DNA of 64,000 nt from Craterostigma plantagineum (Eukaryota; Streptophyta; Magnoliopsida; Lamiales; Linderniaceae): contig JAPQWV010000017.1 of assembly GCA_027422505.1 (NCBI GenBank), positions 18,849,501-18,913,500 of the forward strand. Direction: 5' to 3'. The first letter of the stretch is position 1. Every line of letters begins with the position of its first letter. Positions 21,901-33,250 of this stretch are shown one piece after another. The position numbers were made by a program, and so were the translations under genes. A model generated the notes under the pieces. It searched no databases. It saw nothing but the letters and a program-made list of their open reading frames with translations, and had not been told where the DNA came from.

Positions 21901-22189
21901 CTAGTAACTGTGCACACTCTTTGCAAAATCTAACTACATATTAAATAAACAAATAAATTGAAATAGAAATTTATTTATAGATTCACTTTTTTTACTCATT
22001 TGACTCAGAATTCGCTACTTTTTGATGCTTTTGACAATGTGAACGTGGGTGCAATATGAACGTGGCTTACAATTTTTTCAAAAATAATCATTAATTTGTA
22101 AGTGAAATATGATTGGTCAATACACAGATCAAATTAATTGAACTAGTGACAGTTTAACCAAAGCTCTGGGCTTAATAAAATAGAATAGA
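21901..22189 (-). mobile_element. Mini-Helitron D
   Basis: On the minus strand it starts TCTATTCTATTTTATTAAG at 22189 with host A before it. It ends with the hairpin TGCAAAGAGTGTGCA (RC of 21911-21925) and CTAG (21901-21904), with host T after it. This fits the A|T insertion rule at both ends. It is non-coding, 289 bp. Confidence 0.7.
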
Positions 22190-22501
22190 TAATGTCAGTC
22201 TTCGATGGATTATGTCAAGTGAATGTGATATCTTGACGTCATGGGTTCAAATTTGGACTCCCATCGTAGTTGTGTGGACTTTGGGACCTATATCCCAGTG
22301 TAAAAGAGAGTCGTCCAACCGACAAGTGAAGTTTAGACTCGTAGCATATTGAATCTGGGCTTTTTACTTCGGTCCTATAAACAACTTGCAAAATCTTTAA
22401 TCTGTAAATTCGCAAATCGAGATTTCAAAAACTACGTACTGAACATGATTGGAATGCGAAAACTATCGCGGAGACTTTTGTGATGAGATTCAAATTTGTT
22501 T
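22190..22501. other. Intergenic, no gene seen
   Basis: AT-rich spacer. A weak GGTTCAAAT B-box-like word at about 22243-22251 hints at a degraded tRNA-derived sequence, but no A box is convincing. Confidence 0.35.
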
Positions 22502-22506
22502 CAATC

Positions 22507-23245
22507 TGATATGGATGACCTATCCAGCATTCCTCCTGACCTGACAACCTACAAGGAACAGAGTAGGAGATTGTGTCTGAAGGAGGTAAGGACCAGGTAC
22601 GAGGTCCGATTAGAACGGTGTACGAAGGTGAGGTTCAGAGGAGCTCGGGAGGTACTCCACAGAGCTACGGAACTATTCAGAAGGGCCCAAGGAAGTGCCC
22701 GAGTAGGACTAGTGCGAGGCTCGACTAGAGGCAATGTACGAAGGTGATATTGGGAGGAGCCAGGGAGATGTCCTAGGAAGCTACGGAGCTATCATGATGG
22801 AACAAATGAAGTAATCGAGAGAGCTTGGAAGTGACCAGGAGACCTGGCGAGGAGGGCAGTACGAAACCCTATCCGTCTCTACAGTATAAAGAGGGTCTTT
22901 TGCCCATTTTACACCATAAGACACACGCCCCACACACACTAACACACCAAGAACACACACATGTTCTCTCTCCCTCTCTTCATCTTCTTTTCACTGTTTG
23001 GAGCTTAGAATCACTTGTAAACATGAGGGAATGCGAGATTGAGCGTGTAATCTTATCTCGTTAATAGTGAATATTCTCCGGCGGCCCGTGGACGTAGGAT
23101 TCACTCGAATCCGAACCACGTAAATCATCGTCTCTTTACTTTTTCCGTCTCATTCTTCATATATTCAACCACGATTCCATCCGAACCGGCCCTCACCTTT
23201 ATTTTCGGACCATAAATCTTGTTGATCGGGGTCGTACCCGCATCA
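22507..23245 (+). repeat. 5' LTR
   Basis: It begins TGATATGG and ends CGCATCA. A TATA box (TATAAA, 22885-22890) lies in a plausible promoter position, so transcription would start near 22915-22920. Confidence 0.9.
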
Positions 23246-25250
23246 AATTGCGCCGTCTGTGGGAATTGAGGGTTTGGAACGTGAGATATGGAGTCGTGGC
23301 TTGGATTAAACGACTGTTTTGGAAGTTTTCCGGGCTGCCGTTCTTGGTTTTCGTCTATGGAATTTCGTCGAACACTTGTGGGGCGAAAGTTTGCCCAGCC
23401 ATGAGCATGGCCATCGGCCACCTTGGCCTTACCGTCAGCGACCATTCCATTACCCGGACCGCCCAGCCATCGAGGCGACACCGTACAGCCCTTGCCGCAG
23501 CTGGCCCTCCAAAAGACGCGGCGGCGTTTGCCTTGTATCGCTGTGGTCTGTGGTCGCCATCCTATCAGCTCTTCTTCTCGCCACCATCGAACCACCAATG
23601 ACCAAGGAAGCCTCATCGCTGCCATGGCCGTCGGTGATCCCAGCCCACCACCGTCGGCGACTTCCGTCGACTTCGCCGACGCCTGCGTCATGCCATCAAT
23701 CATACGGGCAACGGGGGAACAACAGTTGCCCCCGAGTTTGTAGCGATGCCCCTCAGTCCATGGAGCTCTAGTGAGTGACCGCAGAACACCGTTGAGCTCC
23801 TGAGGATGCGCTCTTTCCCCGGATGCACCTGGTGCGGCCACATACCATCAAGAGCCACCGCAACCGAAGGCCAAATACCCGGCTGTAAACAGAAATCGCT
23901 GAAATCAGATTTAGAAATTAGGAAATCGACACCAACATCTCGAAATCGAAGATGCCCAGGGCCTAAATCATCTGCTTAAAGTTCTTCCCCGATCATGGCC
24001 TGCGCAATCAGGGATAACGACCATCGTCTTCGCCGTTACTATCACTCTCGCCGTCATTAAGTTTTCACCACTAGTTTTACACGTCAAGCTTGGATTTCGG
24101 ATCCTGCTCAGCTCGAACCATCGAAGCCGCGACTGTCACGCCCGGAGGGAGAGCCGCTGTGGTCACTGCTCCGGCCGCCGGCGACGTCCCCGTCGGAAAT
24201 CGCGTCGCAGGACCCGGTTGTAAGTTTTCTAACCTTTGGGGTGTTAAGTGGAATTATAATAATGATAGGGTCACATCTGTTATTTTCCTAAGGACCGAAG
24301 GCTATGAATCAGGAATTCGGGGGGCAAAAAGGAATTTTTGATATTACTTGGGGTACTTTCGTTATTTCGCCTAGGGCTTCCTATTGGGCTTGGGCTAATT
24401 TGATTGCTTTAATCAATTAGAAGTTTGGGCCTAGTGGACCGTAAATATTTGGGTTTATGGTATCATTTTGTTGTGCTGAATTAATCATTTTTCATTGCGG
24501 GAATTATTTTAGTTAGTTTCTAAAAATAACTATTTTTGGGTTATCGAAATTAAGTACCATAGCTTGCTAGGATTAATTATTTTGGGTTGCCAAAACAAAT
24601 GATATGGGACTCTTAGGGTCGGGGGACTTAAATGAATTGAGCTTGATTTATTAGGCTCTCCAATTAATTATTTGGGCTAGAATTATTGGATTGTTGGAAT
24701 TACTGTCATTGGGCCGCTAGTCCAGTAGGTCTCCATCAGGATTCCCAAAAGGTACAGCCTAGGACAGACAGTTACAGGCACACTGATTGTCAGACTGACA
24801 TACTCTCTGTCTGACCATAATGTTCCCCAACTAGCACACTGTGTGCCCCCTGGTCGGCTATAAACAGTTCCGTCCTTTTCAACACCCCGGGTCAGGATCA
24901 GCAGGGATAATGTACCTCCTCCGTACACTACCTTGGACCTCCAGCTTACCCACTTAGCTACTGACCCCCAGATTTCCTCCTTAGCTACGGACCTACTACT
25001 GAACTTCAGATTTCCTACTTAGCTACCGACCTACAGTTTGGCCCCCCCATATATCGAAATCTAACATTTCCAGATCATCGGTCTAGGAATAATACTGGGC
25101 CATGCGCTAGAATTTATTTGTATAGGCTTATTTCCGACCCGCTGTAATGCATTATTTCACTATGCAATTACTAAATGTTATTTTATTATTGTTTTATCTC
25201 ATGACACTTGTGTTGTCTCGTGCGTTGGAGTTTTTTGTGGTTGTGGCTTC
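23246..25250. other. LTR-element interior, left part: no coding domain recognised
   Basis: GC-rich stretch 23260-24240, then AT-rich 24240-25250. Open frames exist on both strands (for example 23125-23841 minus, running from the LTR into the interior), but none shows a retroelement or host domain I know. The GC-rich stretch might be a captured host fragment; I cannot identify a donor. Confidence 0.5.
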
Positions 25251-25259
25251 GCAGATTTG

Positions 25260-25680
25260 GCAGGTATGCCGATCCGGCTCTCAGCTGGATGCAGGAAACG
25301 ATAAGCCTTGACCTGGCTCAGGCGGAAACCTTCCAGCGTAGGATCTGCGGATCCATCGATGGTAAGCCTCTGGACTATGGAAACAGAACACCGTAAGCCC
25401 TGGATTCAACCCAGGCTGGAAACGAAGTCCAGAGGCCCAGGTTTAAACTCAGGCTGGAACTGAAACCCTGTAAGCCCTAGATTAGATCCAGGCTGGGAGA
25501 GAAACCCCATAAGTCCTGACTTAGATCCAGGCTGAATACGAAGCTTCTACGCTCCGATGTAGCTCGAGATAGGAAAGGATGCCGTAAGTCCTAGCTACGG
25601 CCCTAGGCAGGAAAAGAAGCCTATAAGCCCTGGCTTAGATCCAGGCTGGAAAATACGCCCAAGCCCCCTCTGGGTTAACA
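25260..25680. repeat. Degenerate ~45-bp repeats with 'AAGCCCTGG...CCAGGCTGG'
   Basis: Repeated units of the form GTAAGCCCTGGATT.. ..CCCAGGCTGGAAACG, seen about six times. Each unit contains a short inverted pair (CCTGG...CCAGG). Confidence 0.7.
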
Positions 25681-25704
25681 CTTGAGGGCCGTGCCACGCG
25701 CCCC

Positions 25705-26225
25705 ATTGCGCTTAAGATTCCAGACTCCAGGCCATCCTGGATCGAAGTCTGATGAACCTAGATTGGGTTATGTTCAGGAGGGTTGTCCCACGCACGCCCC
25801 GCGCAGATTGCGCTTAAAATTCCAGACTCCAGGCCATCCTGGATCGAAGTCTGATGAACCTAGATTGGGTTATATTCAGAAAGGCTGTGCCACGCACGCC
25901 CCGCGCAGATTGCGCTTAAAATTCCAAACTCCAGGCCATCCTGGATCAAAGTCTGATGAACCTAGATTGGGTTATATTCAGGAGGGTTGTGCCACGCACG
26001 CCCCGCTCAGATTGCGCTTAAAATTCCGGACTCCAGGTCATCCTGGGTTAAGGTCTGATGAACCCAGATGCGGTTAAATTCAGGAGGGCTGTGCCACGCA
26101 CGCCCCGCGTAGATTGCGCTTAAAATTCTGGACTCCAGGCCATCCTGGATCAGAGTCTGATGAACCTAGATTGGGTTATATTCACGACGGTTGTGCCACG
26201 CACGCCCCGCGCAGATTGCGCTTGT
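25705..26225 (+). repeat. 102-bp tandem repeat, five units
   Basis: The word ATTGCGCTTAA recurs at 25705, 25807, 25909, 26011, 26113 and 26215, an exact 102-bp period six times in a row. Since 102 is a multiple of three, the plus frame stays open over four units (25682-26077) and encodes a 34-residue unit containing TPGHPGSKSDEPRLGY. Units differ by point changes only. Confidence 0.9.
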
Positions 26226-26369
26226 ATAAATGTACCCAGGCTCCAGGTTACCCCGGATAAACACCTGACGGACTCGAATGGGGACAAACTCCAGCTCTGG
26301 ACCATTCGAGATACGTAAGGAACCTCCTAAGCCCTGAATCAGCTCCCAAACAGAAGACCGAACCAGCCA

Positions 26370-28110
26370 ATGCTGGCCTTGCGAAAGCTCGAAAGGTTCA
26401 CTCGTACTCTACGAACCTGGTCAAAAGCGAAAATGAGGGTGTCGGACCTAGTTTACCCGAGGCTCCCCAGGTACATGTTTCCGCTTACCAGCAACTTCTT
26501 GAATGCAGATTTCGAATGCAAATTGCAATGGGATGTTGGGAAGAGAATGCATAGGGAGCAAGCATCTCCCGTAAGCAAACATCCAGTGTACTGCATTCTA
26601 CAAAGGAGGTCTGACGTAGACTACCTAGGAGTAACAAGGGGAAAAAACTGAGGGTGGTTAGATAGGGGGTACACTCTTCACGTACTTCGAATGTGCTAAT
26701 AAACATCAGCACAATCCGAAGTAGGGGGAGTGGAGAGTGGTAGTAGCAAGGGTCCGCGCGGTGACAGAGAGGCGGACCACAAATACTTAAGAGAAAACGT
26801 TCCTGGGATGAATATACGCTCCAGGTGGAATGCTTACCCAGTAACCTACGAACCTGGCGATGACGAACCTCTAACCTATAAAAATGAAATCAATAGGCAC
26901 TGGGTTCAGCCTATAAAAATATCTCCCAGGTACATGTTTAAATATATCCTTAACCTCCAGATGAAAATGTTGGATGCAAATGTAGTGGGATGTTGGGAGG
27001 AAGGCGCAAGAGGTCCAGAGTGCGGCAATCTGCTGAGTGGATCAGCGTGGGTACTCAAAGTGCAACTTGCAAGGGAAGGATTGAGGTCGCCAGATAAGGA
27101 GGCATACTCCTCACTCACTTCGAATGCGCGGAGTGGAGAGTGGTAGTAGTACAGGTCCGGACATTAATAACAAAGCTCGCCCATAGTACTTAAGAAGAAA
27201 AAATTCCTCCAAAAGGAGACAAGGGCATAAGCAAAAGGCAAAGAAAACATGCCACAAAGCATCCAAGCCTTGACTCAGCTCCCAGGCTGGAAGCAAGGCC
27301 CGAAGGCCCTAGCCTATTTCCAGGTTGGAGCCCCCTCCAGTCGGTCTGCGGACCTTGTGATGATGGGCATCCAACCCATGAGAACGAAAAGAGTCATGTC
27401 CGACTTACGCGGATATCGTTCAGGTACACGTTTAAATTCGCCACTAACTCTTCAAATGTGTGTTCGGATGCGAGCGCAGCAGGGAGGCGCTCTAGTGAGC
27501 CAGAAGGTGGGATTAGGAGTCGCCTTAGGATCCCCTTTAAAGGCTCGAGGAGCGCTCGTAGCCGCCACCGCTACAGCCAGGGTGGAAGCTGGCTCTCGTC
27601 CAGCAGCAAAACCTCCCAAGAAGAAGTGCCGTACGAGAGGTGGAGAGATATTTTTGGCAGAGCTGTGTTCCCTCTAGCCTTCCTGCAGAACGCCCTTCCA
27701 GGCGCATTGAGTTACTCTGCACTTCCTTCACTATCTCAGCATCGAAGGATCGCTCCAGAATAGCCTATCATAACCTTCTCCCTCTCTGCCAACAAGTCCT
27801 TAGCCTACGTTCAATCAAGGTTTGTCATTCCTCCACGAGCTGGTTCATATGGAACGCAAGCTCATTCTCCTCGGCAACAAGATCGGCTGCACTTGACTCT
27901 TCTAAGTCCGGGCTCAACCCCAAGCTGGAAACATGGCCCGTAGAACCCAGCCTAGCTCCAGGAGGGTACCTCTGTAGTTGATCTACGGACCTAGTGAAGA
28001 AGAGCCCCCAAGTCGCGAAAACGAAAGCGATGTGCGCCAAGTCCAGCCTAGACGGACATCTCTCAGGTACACGTTTAAATCTGCCAATAACCATTCAGAC
28101 GAATGTTTGG
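26370..28110. repeat. Diverged ~0.46-0.65-kb higher-order repeats
   Basis: A block containing CAGGTACAYGTTTAAA-like sequence followed by a GATGTTGG/GGATG-rich segment occurs at about 26469, 26929, 27421 and 28067. The blocks also share CTCCCAGGCTGGAA and GGAGTGGAGAGTGGTAG words. They are clearly related but heavily diverged. Confidence 0.6.
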
Positions 28111-28504
28111 ACATGATTGCAGCAGGATGTCAGAAGAAAAGTACATGTGGAGGGGATGTCGCCCCGGTTGGATACGAATATCATAAGCCTTGGTCTAGTC
28201 CAGGTGGAAACTTTTCAGTGTTTATTACTGATCTACGGATCTGCTGATAACAAGTCCCAAGACTACAAAACAGAAGGCAATAAGCCCTAACATGACTTCA
28301 TAGCATTCATACTTCGACTAGCTTTCTGGCGCAGGTTTCGGGATTAGCTGTCTGGCATGGATCTCCAGACGACCAATGCAGGTCGCCAGAAATCGACACA
28401 GATCTCCTAGCTCTCGCACCATGAAAAAAGGGTGCAAAAAGGAGGATAGGTAGCAAATAGGGTAGCTAGTACGATGCAAGTACCAGTAATGCTGCCTGGT
28501 GCCC

Positions 28505-28950
28505 AAAGACCCAACCTAACTGTTAGGATATCTATCTTAGTCCAGCTCCGGGCTGGCACATAATGGCCCAACCTAACTGTTGGGACATCTAAGTCCAGCT
28601 TCGTGCTGGCACGAGAAACCCAACCTAACTGTTGGGATATCTATCTAAGTCCAGCTCCGGGCTGACACATAATGGCCCAACCTAACTGCTGGGACATCTA
28701 AGTCCAGCTTCGTGCTAGCACGGGAAACCCAACCTAACTGTTGGGATATCTATCTAAGTCCAGCTACGGGCTGGCACATAAAGACCCAACCTATCCGTCG
28801 GGATATCTACAGTTCAGTTCCGTGCCGGTACTCGGAAACCCAATCTGTCTGGATTGGGATATCTAAGTCCAGCTCCTTGCTGGCACAAGAATGCCCGACT
28901 TGTCTGTTTGGGTATCTAAGTTCAATTCTGCTACGGTGCTTAGGACCCGA
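28505..28950 (+). repeat. ~110-bp dimeric tandem repeat dense in small palindromes
   Basis: Alternating units carry CCCAACCTAACTGTTGGG and CCAGCTCCGGGCTGG, each a short inverted repeat, linked by ATATCTATCTAAGT or ACATCTAAGT. Two such monomers form a ~110-bp dimer repeated nearly identically about three times. Increasingly diverged copies continue to about 30130. Confidence 0.8.
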
Positions 28951-30269
28951 CCTACTTCATCGGGATATCTAAGCTCAGCTCTCCGTCAGCACGCCGAGGC
29001 TGGCCTATTTCACATATGATATCCAAGTCAAACCACGAGCTGGCGAGCGAGTGGAGGTTCGAACTAGGTGCTCAGGATATCCGAGTACAGCTCACCATGA
29101 GGTTTTTGAGTCGAGCCTCGAGATGCAAACCAGTAGTCCGGCGTGTAAAAGGGGCAGAAGGAGATGTCATCTAATTTCGAGTATTCCGAATGTGCTACTA
29201 CATTAAGCACAATTCAGAGTAGGGGAATAGTTAATGGGGAAGGCTCGGGTAGGTGTTTGGAAGAAACTATCTACCCCGACAGAAAGATAGCAAGATCACA
29301 GATATGCAACCGTGGGCTAGTGAGCTGCTCTTGTTCTGCAGCAAGCTCGCTAACTCATCCTTCGACCGCCCAATCGTGTCATCTCCATACTTCGGCAACT
29401 CGGCTAGCTCCATGAGGACGATCCACGACCAGGAGTTAGTCAGCAGAGCGGATATCCAACTTATCAAGGGAGACGGACAGTCCACAGCAGGGTGACCGAC
29501 CTCCCATGCTAACATACGGAGACCTAGTTTGGGGAGCAGGGGTTCTACGTCAGCTCTCCGTCGACAAAGAGACTTGATCTATTCGATTAGGAGTCCAGCT
29601 TCGAATTGATGAACGAGGATCTGGTCTATCTCATCAGGATCCCCAGGATTCGGGTCAGCTCTTCGGATTCCAGGTCAGTTCTTCGTATTCCAGGTTAATC
29701 CTCACCCACAAGCTCGATCTGGTCGATCCTGATTTACAAGTCCAGCTCTATGCTGGCCAAAGAAGACCTGTTCACCTACTTGGGATTTCTGAGCCAGCTC
29801 CATGCTGGCAAAGCCATGTCATCTGTTTGAGGTTCCCAAGTCTGACTCTAGGCTGGCAAGAAACGATCTGACATAATTCGTCATGACGTCTTAGCTCCAG
29901 ATCTAACTGAGAGATGGGGACTTGAGTTATCTAGCCTGGTTGTCCGAAGTCAGCTCTTCGCCGACTCAGAGAGTCCTGAACTATACAATCAGGATTTTCA
30001 ATCCAGCTCTCCACTAACGAAGAGGACCTGACTTATCTGGTTAGGATTTCAAGGATCAGCTTTCTGTTAGCAGGATATCCGACAAGGCATTGGCTGGCGA
30101 GTATCTAAGTCACCTCGTCAAGACTGCTGAGTATATTTCTGTGCAGATACGTGAAGTCCAAGCTGTCTGGGACTTCTTGGGCAATAGGAGGAAATGACAG
30201 AAGAAATTTAACGACGCGAAAAGAGGAATGTTTTCTTAATAATACTCCGAGCTCCAATACTTAGCATAT

Positions 30270-30294
30270 TGCAACTCAGAGTAGGGAGACTGGA
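30270..30294 (+). other. Candidate polypurine tract
   Basis: CAGAGTAGGGAGACTGGA immediately precedes the 3' LTR, where plus-strand priming is expected. Similar sequences (GTAGGGGGAGTGGAGAG at about 26722, GAGTAGGGGAATAG at about 29218) occur elsewhere in the interior. Confidence 0.6.
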
Positions 30295-31035
30295 TGATAG
30301 GGGTGACCTATCCAGCATTCCTCCTGACCTGACAACCTACAAGGAACAGAGTAGGAGATTGTGTCTGAAGGAGGTAAGGACCAGGTACGAGGTCCGATTA
30401 GAACGGTGTACGAAGGTGAGGTTCAGAGGAGCTCGGGAGGTACTCCACAGAGCTACGGAACTATTCAGAAGGGCCCAAGGAAGTGCCCGAGTAGGACTAA
30501 GTGCGAGGCTCGACTAGAGGCAATGTACGAAGGTGATATTGGGAGGAGCCAGGGAGATGTCTTAGGAAGCTACGGAGCTATCAGGATGGAACAAATGAAG
30601 TAATCGAGAGAGCTATGGAACTGACCAGGAGACCTGGCGAGGAGGGCAGTACGAAACCCTAGCCGCCTCTACAGTATAAATAGGGTCTTTTGCCCATTTT
30701 ACACCATAAGACACACGCCCCACACACACTAACACACCAAGAACACACACATGTTCTCTCTCCCTCTCTTCATCTTCTTTTCACTGCTTGGAGCTTAGAA
30801 TCACTTGTAAACATGAGGGAATGCGAGATTGAGCGTGTAATCTTATCCCGTTAATAGTGAATATTCTCCGGCGGCCCGTGGACGTAGGATTCACTCAAAT
30901 CCGAACCACGTAAATCATCGTCTCTTTACTTTTTTCGTCTCATTCTTCATATATTCAACCCAAATTCCATCCGAACCTGCCCTCACCTTTATTCCCAGAC
31001 CATAAATCTTGTTGATCGGGATCGTACCGGCATCA
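30295..31035 (+). repeat. 3' LTR
   Basis: It begins TGATAGGGG and ends CGGCATCA, the same length within 2 bp as the 5' LTR. TATAAATA is at about 30675. Confidence 0.9.
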
Positions 31036-31223
31036 CAATCTTAACAACCTGCGTGTGCGTGGATGGTCGGAAAAGGAAACATATATGCTATCGGTATTCC
31101 GTTATCCATCAACACAATTTATAATGTCGACCAACAATTTACAACATCAAAGTACTAAGTTGCAAGGAAAATGGTACGAGTATGTCAATCAATTAAGGAA
31201 ACATATGATAACGACCACCCAAC

Positions 31224-32158
31224 TAGACATGCTCATTTTTAACCGTAAACGGCGGTTCAACCGGCTAACCGTAACCGGCCGGTAACCGTAACCGGCAACC
31301 GTCATCGGCCGATTACGGGGCGGCGGTTGAAATCGTCTGTCCCACATTTCTTGTCCCACTTCCTGTCCCACTTTGTTAAAATAATTCTTATGATTATCGA
31401 AAATATATGATATAGATATCAAATTGATCATCATAAAACAATGAATAAATTGGATGTGTTGATTTATTTTTATCTTATAAATCACATGAAATAATAATGA
31501 TTTTATAATTTGATGGACTATAGAATTAAAGGAATTAATAAGCAAAAAAGAAAATTTTTGAACCGCAGGATTTAAAATAAACGGATCAGATTATTTGGGA
31601 CATAGAGGGGGACAGTAATTGTGGGACAGATGATTTCGTGCGACGGGGCGGTTAGGGGTTTTTCCCAAACCGCCAACCGCCGGTTATTAACCGCCTAACC
31701 GGCGGTTATAACCGTTAAATAAAAAAATAAAAAATATACTATTTTAATTTACTAATATTATAATTAATTAATTAGAAATACTATGTAATTTTACTAATAT
31801 TAATAATAATTAATTAGAAATTTCGAAAATATGTAGTTATATTGTATAAATTTTGTAATATATTTTATGATTCATAAATTTATTATATTTAAAATTTTAC
31901 ATCAAAAATAGTAAAATACGAACGAAAATACACCGAAAATTCATTTAACTTTGCAGTAAATTGCAAAATAAAAAATAAAAATAATTAAAAAAAAAATAAC
32001 CGGCGGTTTAACCGCCAGTTAACCGTAACCGGCGGTTAGATTAACCGGCAACCGGGGACGGCTAACCGTCAACCGTCAACGGCCGGTTAGGTTACGGTAA
32101 GTCCTATGGACTAACCGTCAACCTCCGGTTACGGTTAACCGCCGGTTGGGCATCTCTA
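31224..32158. mobile_element. Non-autonomous hAT element rich in AACCGGCGGTTA
   Basis: Ends TAGACATGCTCA and (reverse complement) TAGAGATGCCCA are flanked by a perfect 8-bp duplication CACCCAAC (31216-31223 and 32159-32166), the hAT standard. Internally, many direct and inverted copies of AACCGNCGGTTA-like sequence occur near both ends and at 31640-31710. The core is AT-rich and non-coding. Length is 935 bp. Confidence 0.88.
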
Positions 32159-32437
32159 CACCCAACATCATGAAAAGCAGAATGAATTTCAAACACCTCA
32201 AACTGAGAAATTTTATGATTCATCATCCATAAGATATGCTTTAGAGGATACACGTATGAGTTAAATTTTTCAAGTCTACATATACCAACCAGATACAATG
32301 TAAATACAACATGGTTGGTCACACTCGATATATTTCTAAGACTAAAAAAAACAACCTTGAAATAACATTCGTGGAGCAAAATAACATTAAACACGAAGAA
32401 AGAAAGCCAGCCAGCCATAGATTGAAAAGAACCATTA

Positions 32438-33250
32438 TCAATTCATGATCTCCCTCACCAGCCAATCCAAGCTCGGATACGAAAAGTAGAGAATGAGAAA
32501 AGAAGGAACGGCGAAGAAGACCGTAATAACCACATAAAGAGCCAACACAGCCGCACTAGCGGGAACAGCATAAAGAACGATGAGAAGGGAAAGAATTACC
32601 AGGGGAAACTTTGCAGTCAGATGAACGAAGAACTCTAGCAACTTCCTCAAACATGAATGAAGCCTCTCGACGGTCAGATAATCGTCGAACTGCTGATGAT
32701 GGGCGGCGGCGGCGCTTATGTGCCCATGCCCACCAAGCCTATGGTGATTTCCCGGGCAGATTCTTGAAGTCGATTTATCGTTCGATGCCCAAATTGCCTG
32801 ATCGTCCTCACACATGGCAGACTGAGACTGAGTCTTCACCCTATCGCCGTTCATGCTTTCGAGCATCCATAGGAGGAAGAAGTTCTTACGAGGGAACTTC
32901 AGCACTCCCTTGTAGACCAAACGAAAGGACAATAGGTTGCACCATGGGCATGAGATGAAGAGAGGGAGCTGAAGGGGAAGGGTTGGGAATTTGACCACCG
33001 CCCACTGAAGGCCTACGATGCAGTTCTTGCATAAAGTGTGCCCGCACCATAGAACGTAGGGAACGTTCTCGACTAGGTTGAAGGATTCGCAGCATATTGG
33101 GCATTCGAGGCCTTCTTCCGCTTTGCTGTTTGTGGACGACCGTTCGTCGTCTGAGCAGTCGTGGTCGTCTTGTTGCCTTTGGTGCTTCGGTGCGTCGTTC
33201 TTGGGCATTTCGTGGGCTCTGGCGATGCAATTGGATGCGAACTTCCACAT
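32438..33250 (-). CDS. RING-type E3 ubiquitin ligase with hydrophobic C-terminus
   Basis: A single coding exon of 270 residues. The RING finger spans residues 50-104 with ligands Cys50, Cys53, Cys69, His71, Cys74, Cys77, Cys101 and Cys104, a C3HC4 arrangement with an unusually long gap before the last pair. Residues about 215-260 are strongly hydrophobic, enough for one or two membrane helices, so the protein is probably membrane-anchored with the RING in the cytosol. A spliced 5' leader is likely: on the minus strand a GTAATG donor near 33716 and a TTCTAG acceptor near 33314 would remove ~400 bp before the ATG. The frame is complete, with ATG at 33250. Substrate unknown; resembles small plant RING/U-box superfamily proteins of undefined function. 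Confidence 0.88.
   Translation of the reverse strand: MWKFASNCIARAHEMPKNDAPKHQRQQDDHDCSDDERSSTNSKAEEGLECPICCESFNLVENVPYVLWCGHTLCKNCIVGLQWAVVKFPTLPLQLPLFISCPWCNLLSFRLVYKGVLKFPRKNFFLLWMLESMNGDRVKTQSQSAMCEDDQAIWASNDKSTSRICPGNHHRLGGHGHISAAAAHHQQFDDYLTVERLHSCLRKLLEFFVHLTAKFPLVILSLLIVLYAVPASAAVLALYVVITVFFAVPSFLILYFSYPSLDWLVREIMN

Larger units (their letters stand above)
22507..31035 (+). mobile_element. Non-autonomous LTR retrotransposon (LARD-like), complete
   Basis: Two long terminal repeats (22507-23245 and 30295-31035) bracket 7.05 kb. The element is flanked by a perfect 5-bp duplication CAATC (22502-22506 and 31036-31040). Just inside the left LTR lies GCGCCGTCTGTGGGAA (from about 23250), the primer-binding position of many plant LTR elements. 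Just before the right LTR is a purine-rich GAGTAGGGAGACTGGA. I could find no gag, protease, reverse transcriptase, RNase H or integrase motif in any frame; instead the interior is built from several tandem repeat families. That is the description of a large retrotransposon derivative, mobilised in trans by a relative. By eye the LTRs differ at roughly 20 of 740 positions. Confidence 0.9.

Noticed and set aside
22230..22260. B-box-like GGTTCAAAT suggesting a SINE
   Set aside because: No A box at the right distance, no tail and no flanking duplication.
23125..23841. 238-codon minus-strand frame in the LTR element
   Set aside because: It crosses the LTR boundary antisense to the element and shows no known domain; GC-rich DNA alone can keep such a frame open.
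25705..28950. CRISPR-like arrays
   Set aside because: Tandem repeats without unique spacers, in a plant LTR element; not CRISPR.
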